From contig NZ_QANS01000005.1 of assembly GCF_003052265.1 (NCBI RefSeq), positions 62,001 through 126,000 of the forward strand: a stretch of 64,000 nt of DNA, in the 5' to 3' direction. The stretch is from Stenotrophobium rhamnosiphilum (lineage in GTDB: Bacteria > Pseudomonadota > Gammaproteobacteria > Nevskiales > Nevskiaceae). Positions 51,227 to 59,782 of the stretch are shown here, piece by piece. A program made the translations under genes and the position numbers. The notes beneath the pieces are model-generated. The model was not told the DNA's origin, made no database searches, and worked only from the letters and a program-made list of their open reading frames with translations. Positions within the stretch are counted from its first letter, which is position 1. Each line of letters begins with the position of its first letter.

Positions 51227-53986
51227 ATGTACAGATGGACGAATAAATTGATCGCGATCAGTGTCGCATCCTGCATGGGATTGCCACTGATGGTCAGAGC
51301 ACAGACGACATCGGATTCGACTGAAGATGCAGCGTTGGAGCAACTCCTCGAAAGCCCCGCCCTTTCATCCGATGCACAGCCCGGATCACCGCGTCCAGAT
51401 GAATCGAGCCCAGCTCCTTCGCCTAGCGCAGCTCAAGCTTCGGTAGCAGATCCTAAAGCGACTAATCCTGCATCCACAGAGCAGAATGCGGTCGCTGCAC
51501 CAAAAGCAGAGCTGGACCTAGAGAAAGTGGATAAACCATATCCACCTAAAAGAAAGGCGTCACAGCTAGAAGAAATCGTAGTGACAGCACAGAGGCGTGA
51601 AGAAAACTTACAGGCCGTTCCGATCTCCATCACGGTCTTAAGCCAAGCCCAACTCTCCAACGCGAATATCACCAACTCTGCCGACTTGGCTCGCTATGTT
51701 CCTTCTCTCTCGACCAACAACCGCTTCGGACCAGAAAACGCTTCCTTCACGATTCGCGGATTCACTCAAGACTTTCATACATCCGCTTCTGTCGGAGTTT
51801 ATTTTGCCGACATGATCGCGCCACGAGGTCAGAGCACGCAGACTTCTGGCGACGGCGCAGGGCCCGGCTCTTTATGGGATCTCCAAAACGTTCAAGTATT
51901 GAAAGGGCCTCAGGGCACTTTGTTCGGACGCAATACAACGGGCGGCGCGATCCTGATTGTTCCGAAAAAGCCGACCGACGAATTTGAAGGCTACGTCGAC
52001 GTCACCGGAGGAAACTTCAATACCAATCATATTCAGGCTGTGGTCAATTTCCCTGTAAATGAAGATTTGAGAATGCGCGTGGGCGTAGACAGAAACCAAC
52101 GCGATGGAAATCTGACCAACATCACTCGAATCGGCGCGGATAAATTCGGCGATGTGAACTACACCGCAGGCCGTCTCAGTGCAGTGTGGGATATCACCGA
52201 CAAGATTGAAAACTACAGCATCCTTAGCTTTGTTAACTCGGATACTGCTGGTTATACACAGCAGTTGTATGCGTGTAACAACCCGATCACGCGCCTGACG
52301 CAGGCCGGCATCGACGCCTCAGCCATCCTCCCAGGCCTGCAGAATATTCTGACAAGTGGGCGCATTAACCTAACCGATCCGATTCCTGGGGTTCCCATTG
52401 GCAGTCCTTTTGCGCTCTTAACCTTTCAATCATGCGAACAACAGCTCGCGGATCAGAAGGCCGCTGGTCAGGGCGGGTTTTATGACGTCGTCAGTGCAAT
52501 CAAGACGCCGATCACTGTGATCAAAGAGCGTCGCTTCATCAACTCTACAACCTGGAAGATTTCGGACAACGTAACGTTTAAGAATAATTTTTCCTATGCA
52601 CATCTGTTTACAAAGAATGGCTCAAACATATTTGGAACTCGCTTTCCTGATCACACCGACCTCACTGGTCAACGTGAATTTCCTCTAGGCGCTTCATTAG
52701 TTGGCCCAGACGTTCCTGTCACCAATCAGAAAACTGTGGTGGAGGAAATACAACTCCTAGGCGATTACTTTGATCAACGCCTGATCTGGCAGGCCGGGCT
52801 GTACTACGAGCACAGCACGCCGGATGGCCTCTCTGGAAACAACTCCGCCTCATTCATTAATTGTGATCTAAGGACTATCGAAGGCCAGCCATCGCAGTAC
52901 AACTGCTTTGACCCCATACAGGGAATTCTCGGCGGTGTGCTGTCTTATAAGGTCACGATGGACTATCTGAACTTGGCTGCTTACGGGCAAGGCAGCTTTA
53001 ATTTTACTGATCAGTTCAGCATGACATTTGGCATGCGTTACACCAAAGATAAAACCGAGGGATACGGAGTCAAGAACCTCTATAAATATAATCTCTTCAT
53101 TCAGCAGGCCCCTACCGTTACCGTACAACGGCCTAAAACTGAAAGTCAGGCGCCAACCGGCATGATTGAGTTCAACTACCATCCAAATGATGGTCTGATG
53201 ACTTACGCGAAATACACCCGCGGTTATCGCCAAGGCAACGTCAACATCATTGCCGATCCCGGCTTGGATATTCACGAGCCTGAATATATTAAAACCTATG
53301 AAGTGGGCTTGAAGAGTAGCTTTGAGTTTCTCATTCCAGGTCGCATTAACGTTGCAGCATTCAAAAATGAATTGACCGACATGCAACTTCAAGGCGGTTA
53401 CATCTCCACTACTTCGGGCCCGACAACCGCCATTTTTAATGCAGGTAAAGGTGAATCGCAGGGCTTTGAAATTGAATCCACCTTTCAGCCGCTGGAATCG
53501 CTGACAGCAAGCCTGTCGTACTCCTACCTGAAAACAAAATTGGTCAAATCAGCAGACTTCTGCGGCAGAGTCGCCGCCGTAGGCCTTCTTGAAGGCATTT
53601 CATGTACGCCGATTGCTGACGTTGGCGATGAACTTCCATTTGCACCGAAATCTTCCTACGTGATCAATCTCAACTGGGCCATGCCAGTGCCTGAAGAGTT
53701 CGGCCAAGTATCTTTTGGCTCAACCTACGCTTACACCGGCAAGCAACGCGCGGCAGCAACAAGCTCGACACCTTTCGCAATCCTTGAAGATTTCGGAATA
53801 CTGAACTTGAACCTGAATTGGAACGACATTTACAACAAGTCATTTGACTTCAGCATTGTTGGAACCAACGTTCTCGACAAAAACTACGTGACCTTCACGA
53901 GCGGAACATACAAACCATTGGGCGTTGAATCTCGCTCAGTAGGACTCCCCCGCATGATTAGCGCACGACTCAAATACAGCTTCTAA
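51227..53986 (+). CDS. TonB-dependent outer-membrane receptor (2)
   Basis: A 919-residue receptor: signal peptide MYRWTNKLIAISVASCMGLP to RAQ, an acidic then Pro/Ala/Ser-rich extension (about residues 28-105), TonB-box-like LEEIVVTAQR, plug VQVLKGPQGTLFGRNTTGG, and barrel ending in LKYSF. The N-terminal extension mirrors that of the receptor at 1857. A strong binding site (AGGAGAAGAGA) precedes ATG. It sits between the NorD- and NorQ-like genes, suggesting that uptake and oxidation functions are co-regulated. Confidence 0.93.
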   Translation: MYRWTNKLIAISVASCMGLPLMVRAQTTSDSTEDAALEQLLESPALSSDAQPGSPRPDESSPAPSPSAAQASVADPKATNPASTEQNAVAAPKAELDLEKVDKPYPPKRKASQLEEIVVTAQRREENLQAVPISITVLSQAQLSNANITNSADLARYVPSLSTNNRFGPENASFTIRGFTQDFHTSASVGVYFADMIAPRGQSTQTSGDGAGPGSLWDLQNVQVLKGPQGTLFGRNTTGGAILIVPKKPTDEFEGYVDVTGGNFNTNHIQAVVNFPVNEDLRMRVGVDRNQRDGNLTNITRIGADKFGDVNYTAGRLSAVWDITDKIENYSILSFVNSDTAGYTQQLYACNNPITRLTQAGIDASAILPGLQNILTSGRINLTDPIPGVPIGSPFALLTFQSCEQQLADQKAAGQGGFYDVVSAIKTPITVIKERRFINSTTWKISDNVTFKNNFSYAHLFTKNGSNIFGTRFPDHTDLTGQREFPLGASLVGPDVPVTNQKTVVEEIQLLGDYFDQRLIWQAGLYYEHSTPDGLSGNNSASFINCDLRTIEGQPSQYNCFDPIQGILGGVLSYKVTMDYLNLAAYGQGSFNFTDQFSMTFGMRYTKDKTEGYGVKNLYKYNLFIQQAPTVTVQRPKTESQAPTGMIEFNYHPNDGLMTYAKYTRGYRQGNVNIIADPGLDIHEPEYIKTYEVGLKSSFEFLIPGRINVAAFKNELTDMQLQGGYISTTSGPTTAIFNAGKGESQGFEIESTFQPLESLTASLSYSYLKTKLVKSADFCGRVAAVGLLEGISCTPIADVGDELPFAPKSSYVINLNWAMPVPEEFGQVSFGSTYAYTGKQRAAATSSTPFAILEDFGILNLNLNWNDIYNKSFDFSIVGTNVLDKNYVTFTSGTYKPLGVESRSVGLPRMISARLKYSF

Positions 53987-53993
53987 ACTTCAT

Positions 53994-54806
53994 ATGAACA
54001 TGCCAACTAAAAACATAAACGCTAGCACTCGACCGTATTACGTTGCGGTTGCGAATGAAGAACAAGTATTCAACGCAGCCTTTCGCCAAGGACTTTCGAT
54101 TCTTTTAAAAGGACCAACAGGCTGCGGCAAAACGCGCTTTGTCGAAGCCATGGCCCATGATTTAGGCAGACCCTTAATCACTGTTTCCTGTCACGACGAT
54201 TTGACTACCGCAGACTTGGTTGGCCGCTTCCATCTCAATGGCGGTAAGACTGAGTGGGTGGATGGCCCACTGACTCGTGCCGTACGCGAAGGCGCGATTT
54301 GCTATCTCGACGAAGTGGTTGAAGCCCGACAAGATACGACCGTTGTTCTTCATCCTTTGGCGGATCATCGCCGTCAGCTACCACTGGAACGCTTGGGCGT
54401 AACGCTCGATGCTGCACCGGGCTTTTGCTTGGTCGTTTCCTATAACCCTGGCTATCAAAGCGTGCTGAAGGATCTAAAAGATTCGACGCGCCAGCGCATG
54501 GTGGCTATCGAGTTTGGCTATCCGACTGCAGACGTCGAAGAGAAAATCGTCGAAAAGGAATCGGGTATTGGACATGAGCAAGCTGCTGCACTCGTTCGTC
54601 TTGGACAAGCGATTCGCAGACTTGAAACTGGAGGGTTACGCGAAGTGGCCTCCACCAGAGTGCTCATAGCCACGGGCAGATTAGCGTCCGCAGGCTTGAC
54701 GCTTTCCGAAGCAGCTCGCGCTGCTATCGCAGGCCCATTATCCGACGATCCCAACATCACCAGCGGTTTGAACAAGATGATCGATGTGTATCTGCCTACC
54801 TCGTAA
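53994..54806 (+). CDS. NorQ/CbbQ-type MoxR AAA+ ATPase (2)
   Basis: A 270-residue ATPase paralogous to the one at 43979: Walker A GPTGCGKT (residues 40-47), Walker B AICYLDEVVEA (D106, E107), SYNPGYQSVLKDL and DSTRQRMVAIEFGYP. Starts eight bases after the TonB receptor stop. It is followed by a tiny membrane protein, as in the other copy. Confidence 0.93.
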   Translation: MNMPTKNINASTRPYYVAVANEEQVFNAAFRQGLSILLKGPTGCGKTRFVEAMAHDLGRPLITVSCHDDLTTADLVGRFHLNGGKTEWVDGPLTRAVREGAICYLDEVVEARQDTTVVLHPLADHRRQLPLERLGVTLDAAPGFCLVVSYNPGYQSVLKDLKDSTRQRMVAIEFGYPTADVEEKIVEKESGIGHEQAAALVRLGQAIRRLETGGLREVASTRVLIATGRLASAGLTLSEAARAAIAGPLSDDPNITSGLNKMIDVYLPTS

Positions 54807-54876
54807 GCGCAATCGATCAAGTGCTTAGAGAATTCTTAGTCGTACAGAAGTTCATCAATCTATAGAGGCAACTGCC

Positions 54877-54990
54877 GTGGGCGCATTAATCATGCTGGGT
54901 ACGCTTTTGGGATTGATCGTTCTTATCTTCGGACTGGTGCTTCGATTCGATCCAGAAGCACGCGGCGCCTCAAAGCGTAAGGGGAGCTGA
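54877..54990 (+). CDS. 37-residue single-pass membrane protein
   Basis: A short GTG-initiated gene, MGALIMLGTLLGLIVLIFGL then VLRFDPEARGASKRKGS: one hydrophobic helix and a basic tail. AGAGG lies upstream. An internal ATG (MLGTLLG) is an alternative start. The stop is two bases before the AveC-like start, indicating a coupled gene. It parallels the 44-residue gene after the other NorQ copy. Confidence 0.65.
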   Translation: MGALIMLGTLLGLIVLIFGLVLRFDPEARGASKRKGS

Positions 54991-54992
54991 CA

Positions 54993-55775
54993 ATGACTGA
55001 ATTAACCCCACTCCTGAAAGCGTCAATCAGCTTTGCCTACATTGGCGCGTTTGTGTTTGTCGCTGCGGGTTTATTTTTAAGTTATCGCCAAGGCCGCCCA
55101 CACGCGCTCATGCTCCTGTGCATTTCTGCGATTTCTTTCTCGTGGATTGAAGCTCCTTATGATTGGGCAATGTATGCGCAGTTCCCTGCCGCTATTCCGC
55201 GCATGCCCTCTTGGTGGCCGTTGAACATGACTTGGGGCGGCCTGCCTGCATCCGTTCCACCAGGCTATATCGCTTACTTCGTTCTTCCTGCCGTGATCGG
55301 CGTTGCTGTTGGCCGCTGGATCATCAAAACATTTCAGCTGCGTGCGCCAATTACGCTATTGATCGTGGGCCTTGCTGTTGGAACTCTGTGGGCGCTGATA
55401 TTCAACGCTGGCCTCGGTGCAAAGCTAGGCGTCTTCTACTATGGCCGCGTTATCGAAGGACTCGCACTTCGTGAAGGCACAAAGAATCAATATCCGCTTT
55501 ACGACGCGCTCGCGATGGGCGTGCAAATGATGACGTTCACCTATCTGCTCGGACGGACCGACTCAATGGGTCGAACATTGGTTGATGCGTGGGCAGATTC
55601 AAAGACAAAAAGCCGCCTGCGTTCGTCCCTACTCTCTATTGCAGCCTTCATCGTCATTGGCCACATCTTGTATCTCTCGGTGTTTATGCCGCATCTCGTC
55701 ACCAAACAGCTGGGGCTGGTCAATGTTGGCCCGACAGAGCAACTGTTCGAAGGCATACCCAATCAACCGCTTTAG
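54993..55775 (+). CDS. AveC-like polytopic membrane protein (2)
   Basis: A 260-residue protein with about six or seven helices. SWIEAPYDWAMYAQFPAAIP, IPRMPSWWPLNMTWGG and FYYGRVIEGLALREGTKNQYP match the AveC-like protein at 47407 in spacing and key residues, but it lacks that protein's C-terminal extension. The family assignment is by pattern; function is unknown. It follows the 37-residue gene by two bases. Confidence 0.7.
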   Translation: MTELTPLLKASISFAYIGAFVFVAAGLFLSYRQGRPHALMLLCISAISFSWIEAPYDWAMYAQFPAAIPRMPSWWPLNMTWGGLPASVPPGYIAYFVLPAVIGVAVGRWIIKTFQLRAPITLLIVGLAVGTLWALIFNAGLGAKLGVFYYGRVIEGLALREGTKNQYPLYDALAMGVQMMTFTYLLGRTDSMGRTLVDAWADSKTKSRLRSSLLSIAAFIVIGHILYLSVFMPHLVTKQLGLVNVGPTEQLFEGIPNQPL

Positions 55776-55893
55776 CTACTCAGACAGAGCATTGGAGAAA
55801 TAACAGGGCCTTTGGTGCCTTTGGCCACAGTGATCAATGCTGGATTCTGCTTTAATCAGCATTCGATATTGAAAGACCAAAGGATGGTCCTCT

Positions 55894-57204
55894 ATGAATG
55901 CTCAAGTTCCAGCAATCTTGCTCGCCCTGCTGTTGCCGACCATAGCCGGGGCTACAGATGCCGATAGCTTTGAAAAGAGCACGGGGCCGCGTCCAACGCT
56001 GCCTGCGCCCACCAGCTCGATGCTACCAACGCTCCACATCGCACCTGCTAAAAGCTGGCCTGCTGGAGCAACCCCCAAAGCAGCGCCCGGTTTTGCAGTA
56101 AAAGCATTCGCAAAGAATCTGGATCACCCGCGCTGGCTCTATGTGCTGCCGAATGGTGATGTGCTTGTCGCCGAATCCGATAGCCCACCGCAACCAGAAG
56201 ACAATAAGGGCCTTAAAGGTTGGTTTGCGAAGTTCATCATGAAACGTGCGGGCTCTGGTCATCCAAGCGCCAATCGCATTTCATTGCTGCGTGATACCAA
56301 CAACGATGGCTTTGCAGATGTGCAGACTGTTTTCCTGAAGGATCTGAACTCGCCTTTTGGAATGGCCTTGATCGGCAATGATCTCTATGTCGCCAACACC
56401 GACGCAGTGCTGCGTTTCCCTTACAAAGCAGGCGACACGGTTATTTCTGCTGCGGGGAAGAAGTTTGCTGATTTACCGGGCGGCCCACTCAACCATCACT
56501 GGACCAAAAACATCATCGCCAGCAAAGACGGCTTGCACCTCTATGCAACTGTTGGGTCTAACAGCAACGTCGCCGAAAACGGCATGGACAAGGAATTTCA
56601 GCGCGCAGCAATTTTAGAAATTGATGTAGCGACCGGAAAATCACGAGTGTTCGCATCTGGCCTGCGCAATCCAAACGGCATGGACTGGGAACCTAAAACC
56701 GGCGCATTGTGGACCGTCGTCAATGAGCGCGATGAGCTGGGCAATGATCTGGTTCCAGATTATTTGACCTCGGTAAAACCCGGCGCGTTCTATGGCTGGC
56801 CCTATAGCTATTACGGCCAACATGTCGACACGCGCGTGACGCCTGCACGTCCTGATTTGGTCGCCAAGGCGATTCCGCCAGACTATGCGCTCGGCGGCCA
56901 CGTCGCAGCTTTAGGTCTGACGTTTTATCAAGGCAAACTCTTTCCGCAGCGTTACAACGGCGGCGCGTTTATTGGCCAGCACGGTTCGTGGAACCGTAAA
57001 CCTCGCAGTGGCTATAACGTGGTTTTTGTGCCTTTCAACAACGGCACGGCTAACGGCAAGATCGAAGAAGTGCTGACCGGATTTGTTGATGAAGACGGCG
57101 ATGCTTTAGGCAGACCGGTTGGCGTTACTGTCGATCAGAAAGGTGCCTTACTCGTCGCCGATGACGTCGGCAATACCGTGTGGCGAGTTGTACCGAACAA
57201 GTAA
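55894..57204 (+). CDS. PQQ-type sugar/sorbosone dehydrogenase-like exported protein
   Basis: A 436-residue protein with signal peptide MNAQVPAILLALLLPTIAGA and a six-bladed beta-propeller. KNLDHPRWLYVLPNGDVLVAE, GLRNPNGMDWEPKTGALW, NERDELGNDLVPDYL and GQHGSWNRKPRSGY are typical of soluble glucose/sorbosone dehydrogenases. Such enzymes use PQQ to oxidise aldoses or alcohols in the periplasm; here an alcohol or aldehyde could be the substrate. No PQQ biosynthesis gene is in the window. The gene ends at a strong terminator. Confidence 0.88.
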   Translation: MNAQVPAILLALLLPTIAGATDADSFEKSTGPRPTLPAPTSSMLPTLHIAPAKSWPAGATPKAAPGFAVKAFAKNLDHPRWLYVLPNGDVLVAESDSPPQPEDNKGLKGWFAKFIMKRAGSGHPSANRISLLRDTNNDGFADVQTVFLKDLNSPFGMALIGNDLYVANTDAVLRFPYKAGDTVISAAGKKFADLPGGPLNHHWTKNIIASKDGLHLYATVGSNSNVAENGMDKEFQRAAILEIDVATGKSRVFASGLRNPNGMDWEPKTGALWTVVNERDELGNDLVPDYLTSVKPGAFYGWPYSYYGQHVDTRVTPARPDLVAKAIPPDYALGGHVAALGLTFYQGKLFPQRYNGGAFIGQHGSWNRKPRSGYNVVFVPFNNGTANGKIEEVLTGFVDEDGDALGRPVGVTVDQKGALLVADDVGNTVWRVVPNK

Positions 57205-57207
57205 TAC

Positions 57208-57233
57208 AAAAGGGGCCCACTGGGCCCCTTTTG
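57208..57233. terminator. Bidirectional terminator
   Basis: AAAAGGGGCCCACTGGGCCCCTTTT is a near-perfect palindrome with A and T runs on both sides, positioned between the convergent sorbosone dehydrogenase-like and modA genes. Confidence 0.92.
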
Positions 57234-57247
57234 TTATCTGATGCTAC

Positions 57248-58012
57248 TTACGGTTTCAACAGAACAAATCCGTATTGCTTGAAGATAGCCGCTGCTTCTG
57301 GAGAGTTCGTCAGAAATTGCATCAGCGCTTTTGCTTCTGGACGAGCATTGCTGACAATCGCAAACGGATAAACGATCGACTTGTGCGTGTCGGTCGGGAA
57401 ACGCTCTAGAACTTCCACCTTGCTGCTGATCGCTGCATCCGTCGCATAAACAATGCCCAGCGGGCACTCGCCGCGCTCAACGAAAGCCAATGCAGTGCGC
57501 ACGTCATCAGTGCCAACAATGCGGCCCGTCAACGGCGTCCACCAGCCCAGCTTCTCAAGACTTTGCTTTGCATAAATGCCGACAGGAACAACGCCGGGCT
57601 CGCCCGTGCATAGCTTTCCCTCAAAGGCTTCTGCGATCTTGAAGTCTTTCTTCATTTCGATTGGCAGACGCCTGCCCTTTGGCGCGATCAGTACCAAATC
57701 GTTGCCGAGAAGGTTTACAACTGAATCGGGCGCAATTTTTTTGCGGTCACTGAGATAGTCCATCCAGGACATATCCGCTGACGCGAATATATCTACAGGC
57801 GCACCAGCTTCGATCTGCTTGGCCAATGCCGAAGATGCGCCATACGCAAGGCTGGGGGCTGGATGATTCTGCTTCTGCCATTGCACAGAAATGTCATTGA
57901 GCGCGTTGGTCAGACTCGCTGCAGCAAAGACGCGAACCGGCTCTTCTGCAAACAGCTGCGTCGAACCCAAAAGCAGGAAACTTAAGACTAAAGAACGGCA
58001 AATGAATCGCAT
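57248..58012 (-). CDS. modA: Molybdate ABC transporter substrate-binding protein ModA
   Basis: A 254-residue periplasmic binding protein: signal peptide ending LFAEE, then FAAASLTNALNDISVQW, AYGASSALAKQIEAGAPVDIFASADMSWMDYL and LCTGEPGVVPVGIYAKQSL, all ModA signatures. No modB or modC is adjacent, so the permease must be elsewhere. An AT-rich ATCG-N10-CGAT site upstream resembles a ModE half-site. A molybdenum enzyme is not seen in the window. Confidence 0.92.
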   Translation of the reverse strand: MRFICRSLVLSFLLLGSTQLFAEEPVRVFAAASLTNALNDISVQWQKQNHPAPSLAYGASSALAKQIEAGAPVDIFASADMSWMDYLSDRKKIAPDSVVNLLGNDLVLIAPKGRRLPIEMKKDFKIAEAFEGKLCTGEPGVVPVGIYAKQSLEKLGWWTPLTGRIVGTDDVRTALAFVERGECPLGIVYATDAAISSKVEVLERFPTDTHKSIVYPFAIVSNARPEAKALMQFLTNSPEAAAIFKQYGFVLLKP

Positions 58013-58045
58013 TGATTAACTACCCGGGAGATCGCCTCGATATGT

Positions 58046-58063
58046 ATCGTTGTATATATCGAT
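58046..58063. promoter_or_regulatory. Candidate ModE-like site upstream of modA
   Basis: ATCGTTGTATATATCGAT is an AT-rich inverted element 34 bases upstream of the modA start. Its TATATATCGAT half resembles the TATATAnCGAT half of the E. coli ModE box. The second half-site is weak. Confidence 0.35.
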
Positions 58064-58098
58064 GAGACCTGTCAATTATTGAAGCGATAGCTAGTGCG

Positions 58099-59658
58099 TC
58101 ACTGTTTGCCTGAAGCGCTTAGTAGATCAGGTAAAGACATGGGCTTTGAGAACAGCCAGCCCTGCGCGTATTGCACGCCGCGACTGCGCAGAAATTCCGC
58201 CTGCACAGAAGTTTCCACGCCCTCGGCGATCATTTTGAGCCCCAAAGATCTCGCCATTTCAACAATGTGCTGCACTACGTGGCTCGTAGCGGCATCCGTG
58301 CCGATGGTGTCGACAAAAGATTTGTCGATCTTCAAGTAGTCAATTTCAAAGCTCTCAAGGTACGAAAGGCTGGAGTAGCCCGTGCCGAAATCATCAATTG
58401 CTACGGGCATTCCGATGCTTCGTAATTGCCGCACGATTTCGCGGGCCTTTTCTGGGTCTGCAAATCCACGCTCGGTAATTTCGACCAGCAAGTTGCCTGC
58501 GCCAGCGCCCGTAGCGATCTTGAGTCCATTCAGCATTCCTACGGTTTCATCAGCATGCAGGTCTTCTGCAGAAAGGTTGATGCCGATATGAAAATCTGGT
58601 CTGCGTTTAAATAAATCCGCAGCGTCGTTAGCGATAAGCCCTACGACATGCTGAGTCACCTGCCGAATAAGGCCGGCATCTTCCGCAACAGGGATGAAGA
58701 TATCCGGACGCACCATTTGGCCATCAGGTCGACGCCAACGAATCAGCGCTTCCGCGCCCACCCACTGGTTTGTCTGCAGGTCAACGATGGGCTGGTAGAC
58801 CATGAAGAATTCGCCGCGACGCAAGGCTGTTTTCAATATCGTCGGCATCGCCATGCGTTGTCGCGCTCGATAAAGCACCACAATTGATAGCGCGATGCCC
58901 ACCAACACACCGCCCAGAATGATCAGCGATGCCACAGTGCGTGTACGTTGAGCCAGATGCGCAATAGGCAGCGCAGCTATCGAAGCAATTTCATATCGCT
59001 GAGAAGCAACAACAGCGACAACATGATCGCCATCGATGAAAGCAGTTTCACTCTTGCCCGCCAGTGCATCAAACCAACTCGGCTTGATGTAGCCCTTCGA
59101 CGTGAACACTTGTCCATTGCTCGACGATATGGCCGCCAATGCAAGTCCCTTCGCGTCGGCACGGATATCAAGCGGCAGGTCTTTGTGAATGATGGCTGCG
59201 TAGTGTTGGGTCTCAACAACGATGAATGAGATGCCTTTAGCGAATGGCAGCTGCACGTTGGCGCGTATCTTGGCTCCGTCGCGCTGAGTCCAATCGACGG
59301 GACCAAGGTTAAGTCCCTTGCCCTCCAGCCCAAGCGATGAGCAAACCAATTGGTTGCCACGCATATAACCAATACTCTGGATATAGCTGGATGCCAGATC
59401 AATTTTTCGCATCAACTCAACGCTAGCATCCGAGCAAGGATCAACAGATTGAAGCGCCATCAGCGATGCGACGCCGCGAGTGATTTGATCTGTGGTGCTA
59501 TCCGAGCGAGCGAGCGCATCTTTGGCATAGTCCAAAGCGCTATTGGTTTCGGTATCGCGCGCTTCTTTTGCAGCCAGATAAATGGCCAACTTAATAGGCG
59601 CAGCCACCGCAAGTATTGCGACGGCTACAGTAATTATTTTCGTAATTCTCGGGCCCAT
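58099..59658 (-). CDS. EAL-domain c-di-GMP phosphodiesterase with CSS-motif sensor
   Basis: A 519-residue membrane enzyme. Two membrane helices (about residues 7-27 and 232-256) flank a periplasmic CSS-motif sensor (DPCSDASVELM and LVCSSLGLEG, Cys pair). The EAL domain has EALIRW, NLSAEDLHADE, and DDFGTGYSSLSYL (loop 6), and therefore should degrade c-di-GMP. Periplasmic CSS domains are redox-sensitive in enterobacterial relatives. No GGDEF domain is present. Confidence 0.92.
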   Translation of the reverse strand: MGPRITKIITVAVAILAVAAPIKLAIYLAAKEARDTETNSALDYAKDALARSDSTTDQITRGVASLMALQSVDPCSDASVELMRKIDLASSYIQSIGYMRGNQLVCSSLGLEGKGLNLGPVDWTQRDGAKIRANVQLPFAKGISFIVVETQHYAAIIHKDLPLDIRADAKGLALAAISSSNGQVFTSKGYIKPSWFDALAGKSETAFIDGDHVVAVVASQRYEIASIAALPIAHLAQRTRTVASLIILGGVLVGIALSIVVLYRARQRMAMPTILKTALRRGEFFMVYQPIVDLQTNQWVGAEALIRWRRPDGQMVRPDIFIPVAEDAGLIRQVTQHVVGLIANDAADLFKRRPDFHIGINLSAEDLHADETVGMLNGLKIATGAGAGNLLVEITERGFADPEKAREIVRQLRSIGMPVAIDDFGTGYSSLSYLESFEIDYLKIDKSFVDTIGTDAATSHVVQHIVEMARSLGLKMIAEGVETSVQAEFLRSRGVQYAQGWLFSKPMSLPDLLSASGKQ

Positions 59659-59782
59659 TGTCCGATCCCATTTTATGTAGGGCTACCCGATGCGCCGGGC
59701 AATTCATCTTAGCTTATCGGAACGCTTTGAGATTTGCGGCGGTTACTGTGCTCAGGCCGATGTGGGCACTGCACAAAAATCT

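Noticed and set aside
43979-54806. Nitric oxide reductase operon
   Set aside because: NorQ/NorD-like genes are present but no NorB or NorC is encoded; the neighbours are P450s and AveC-like proteins.
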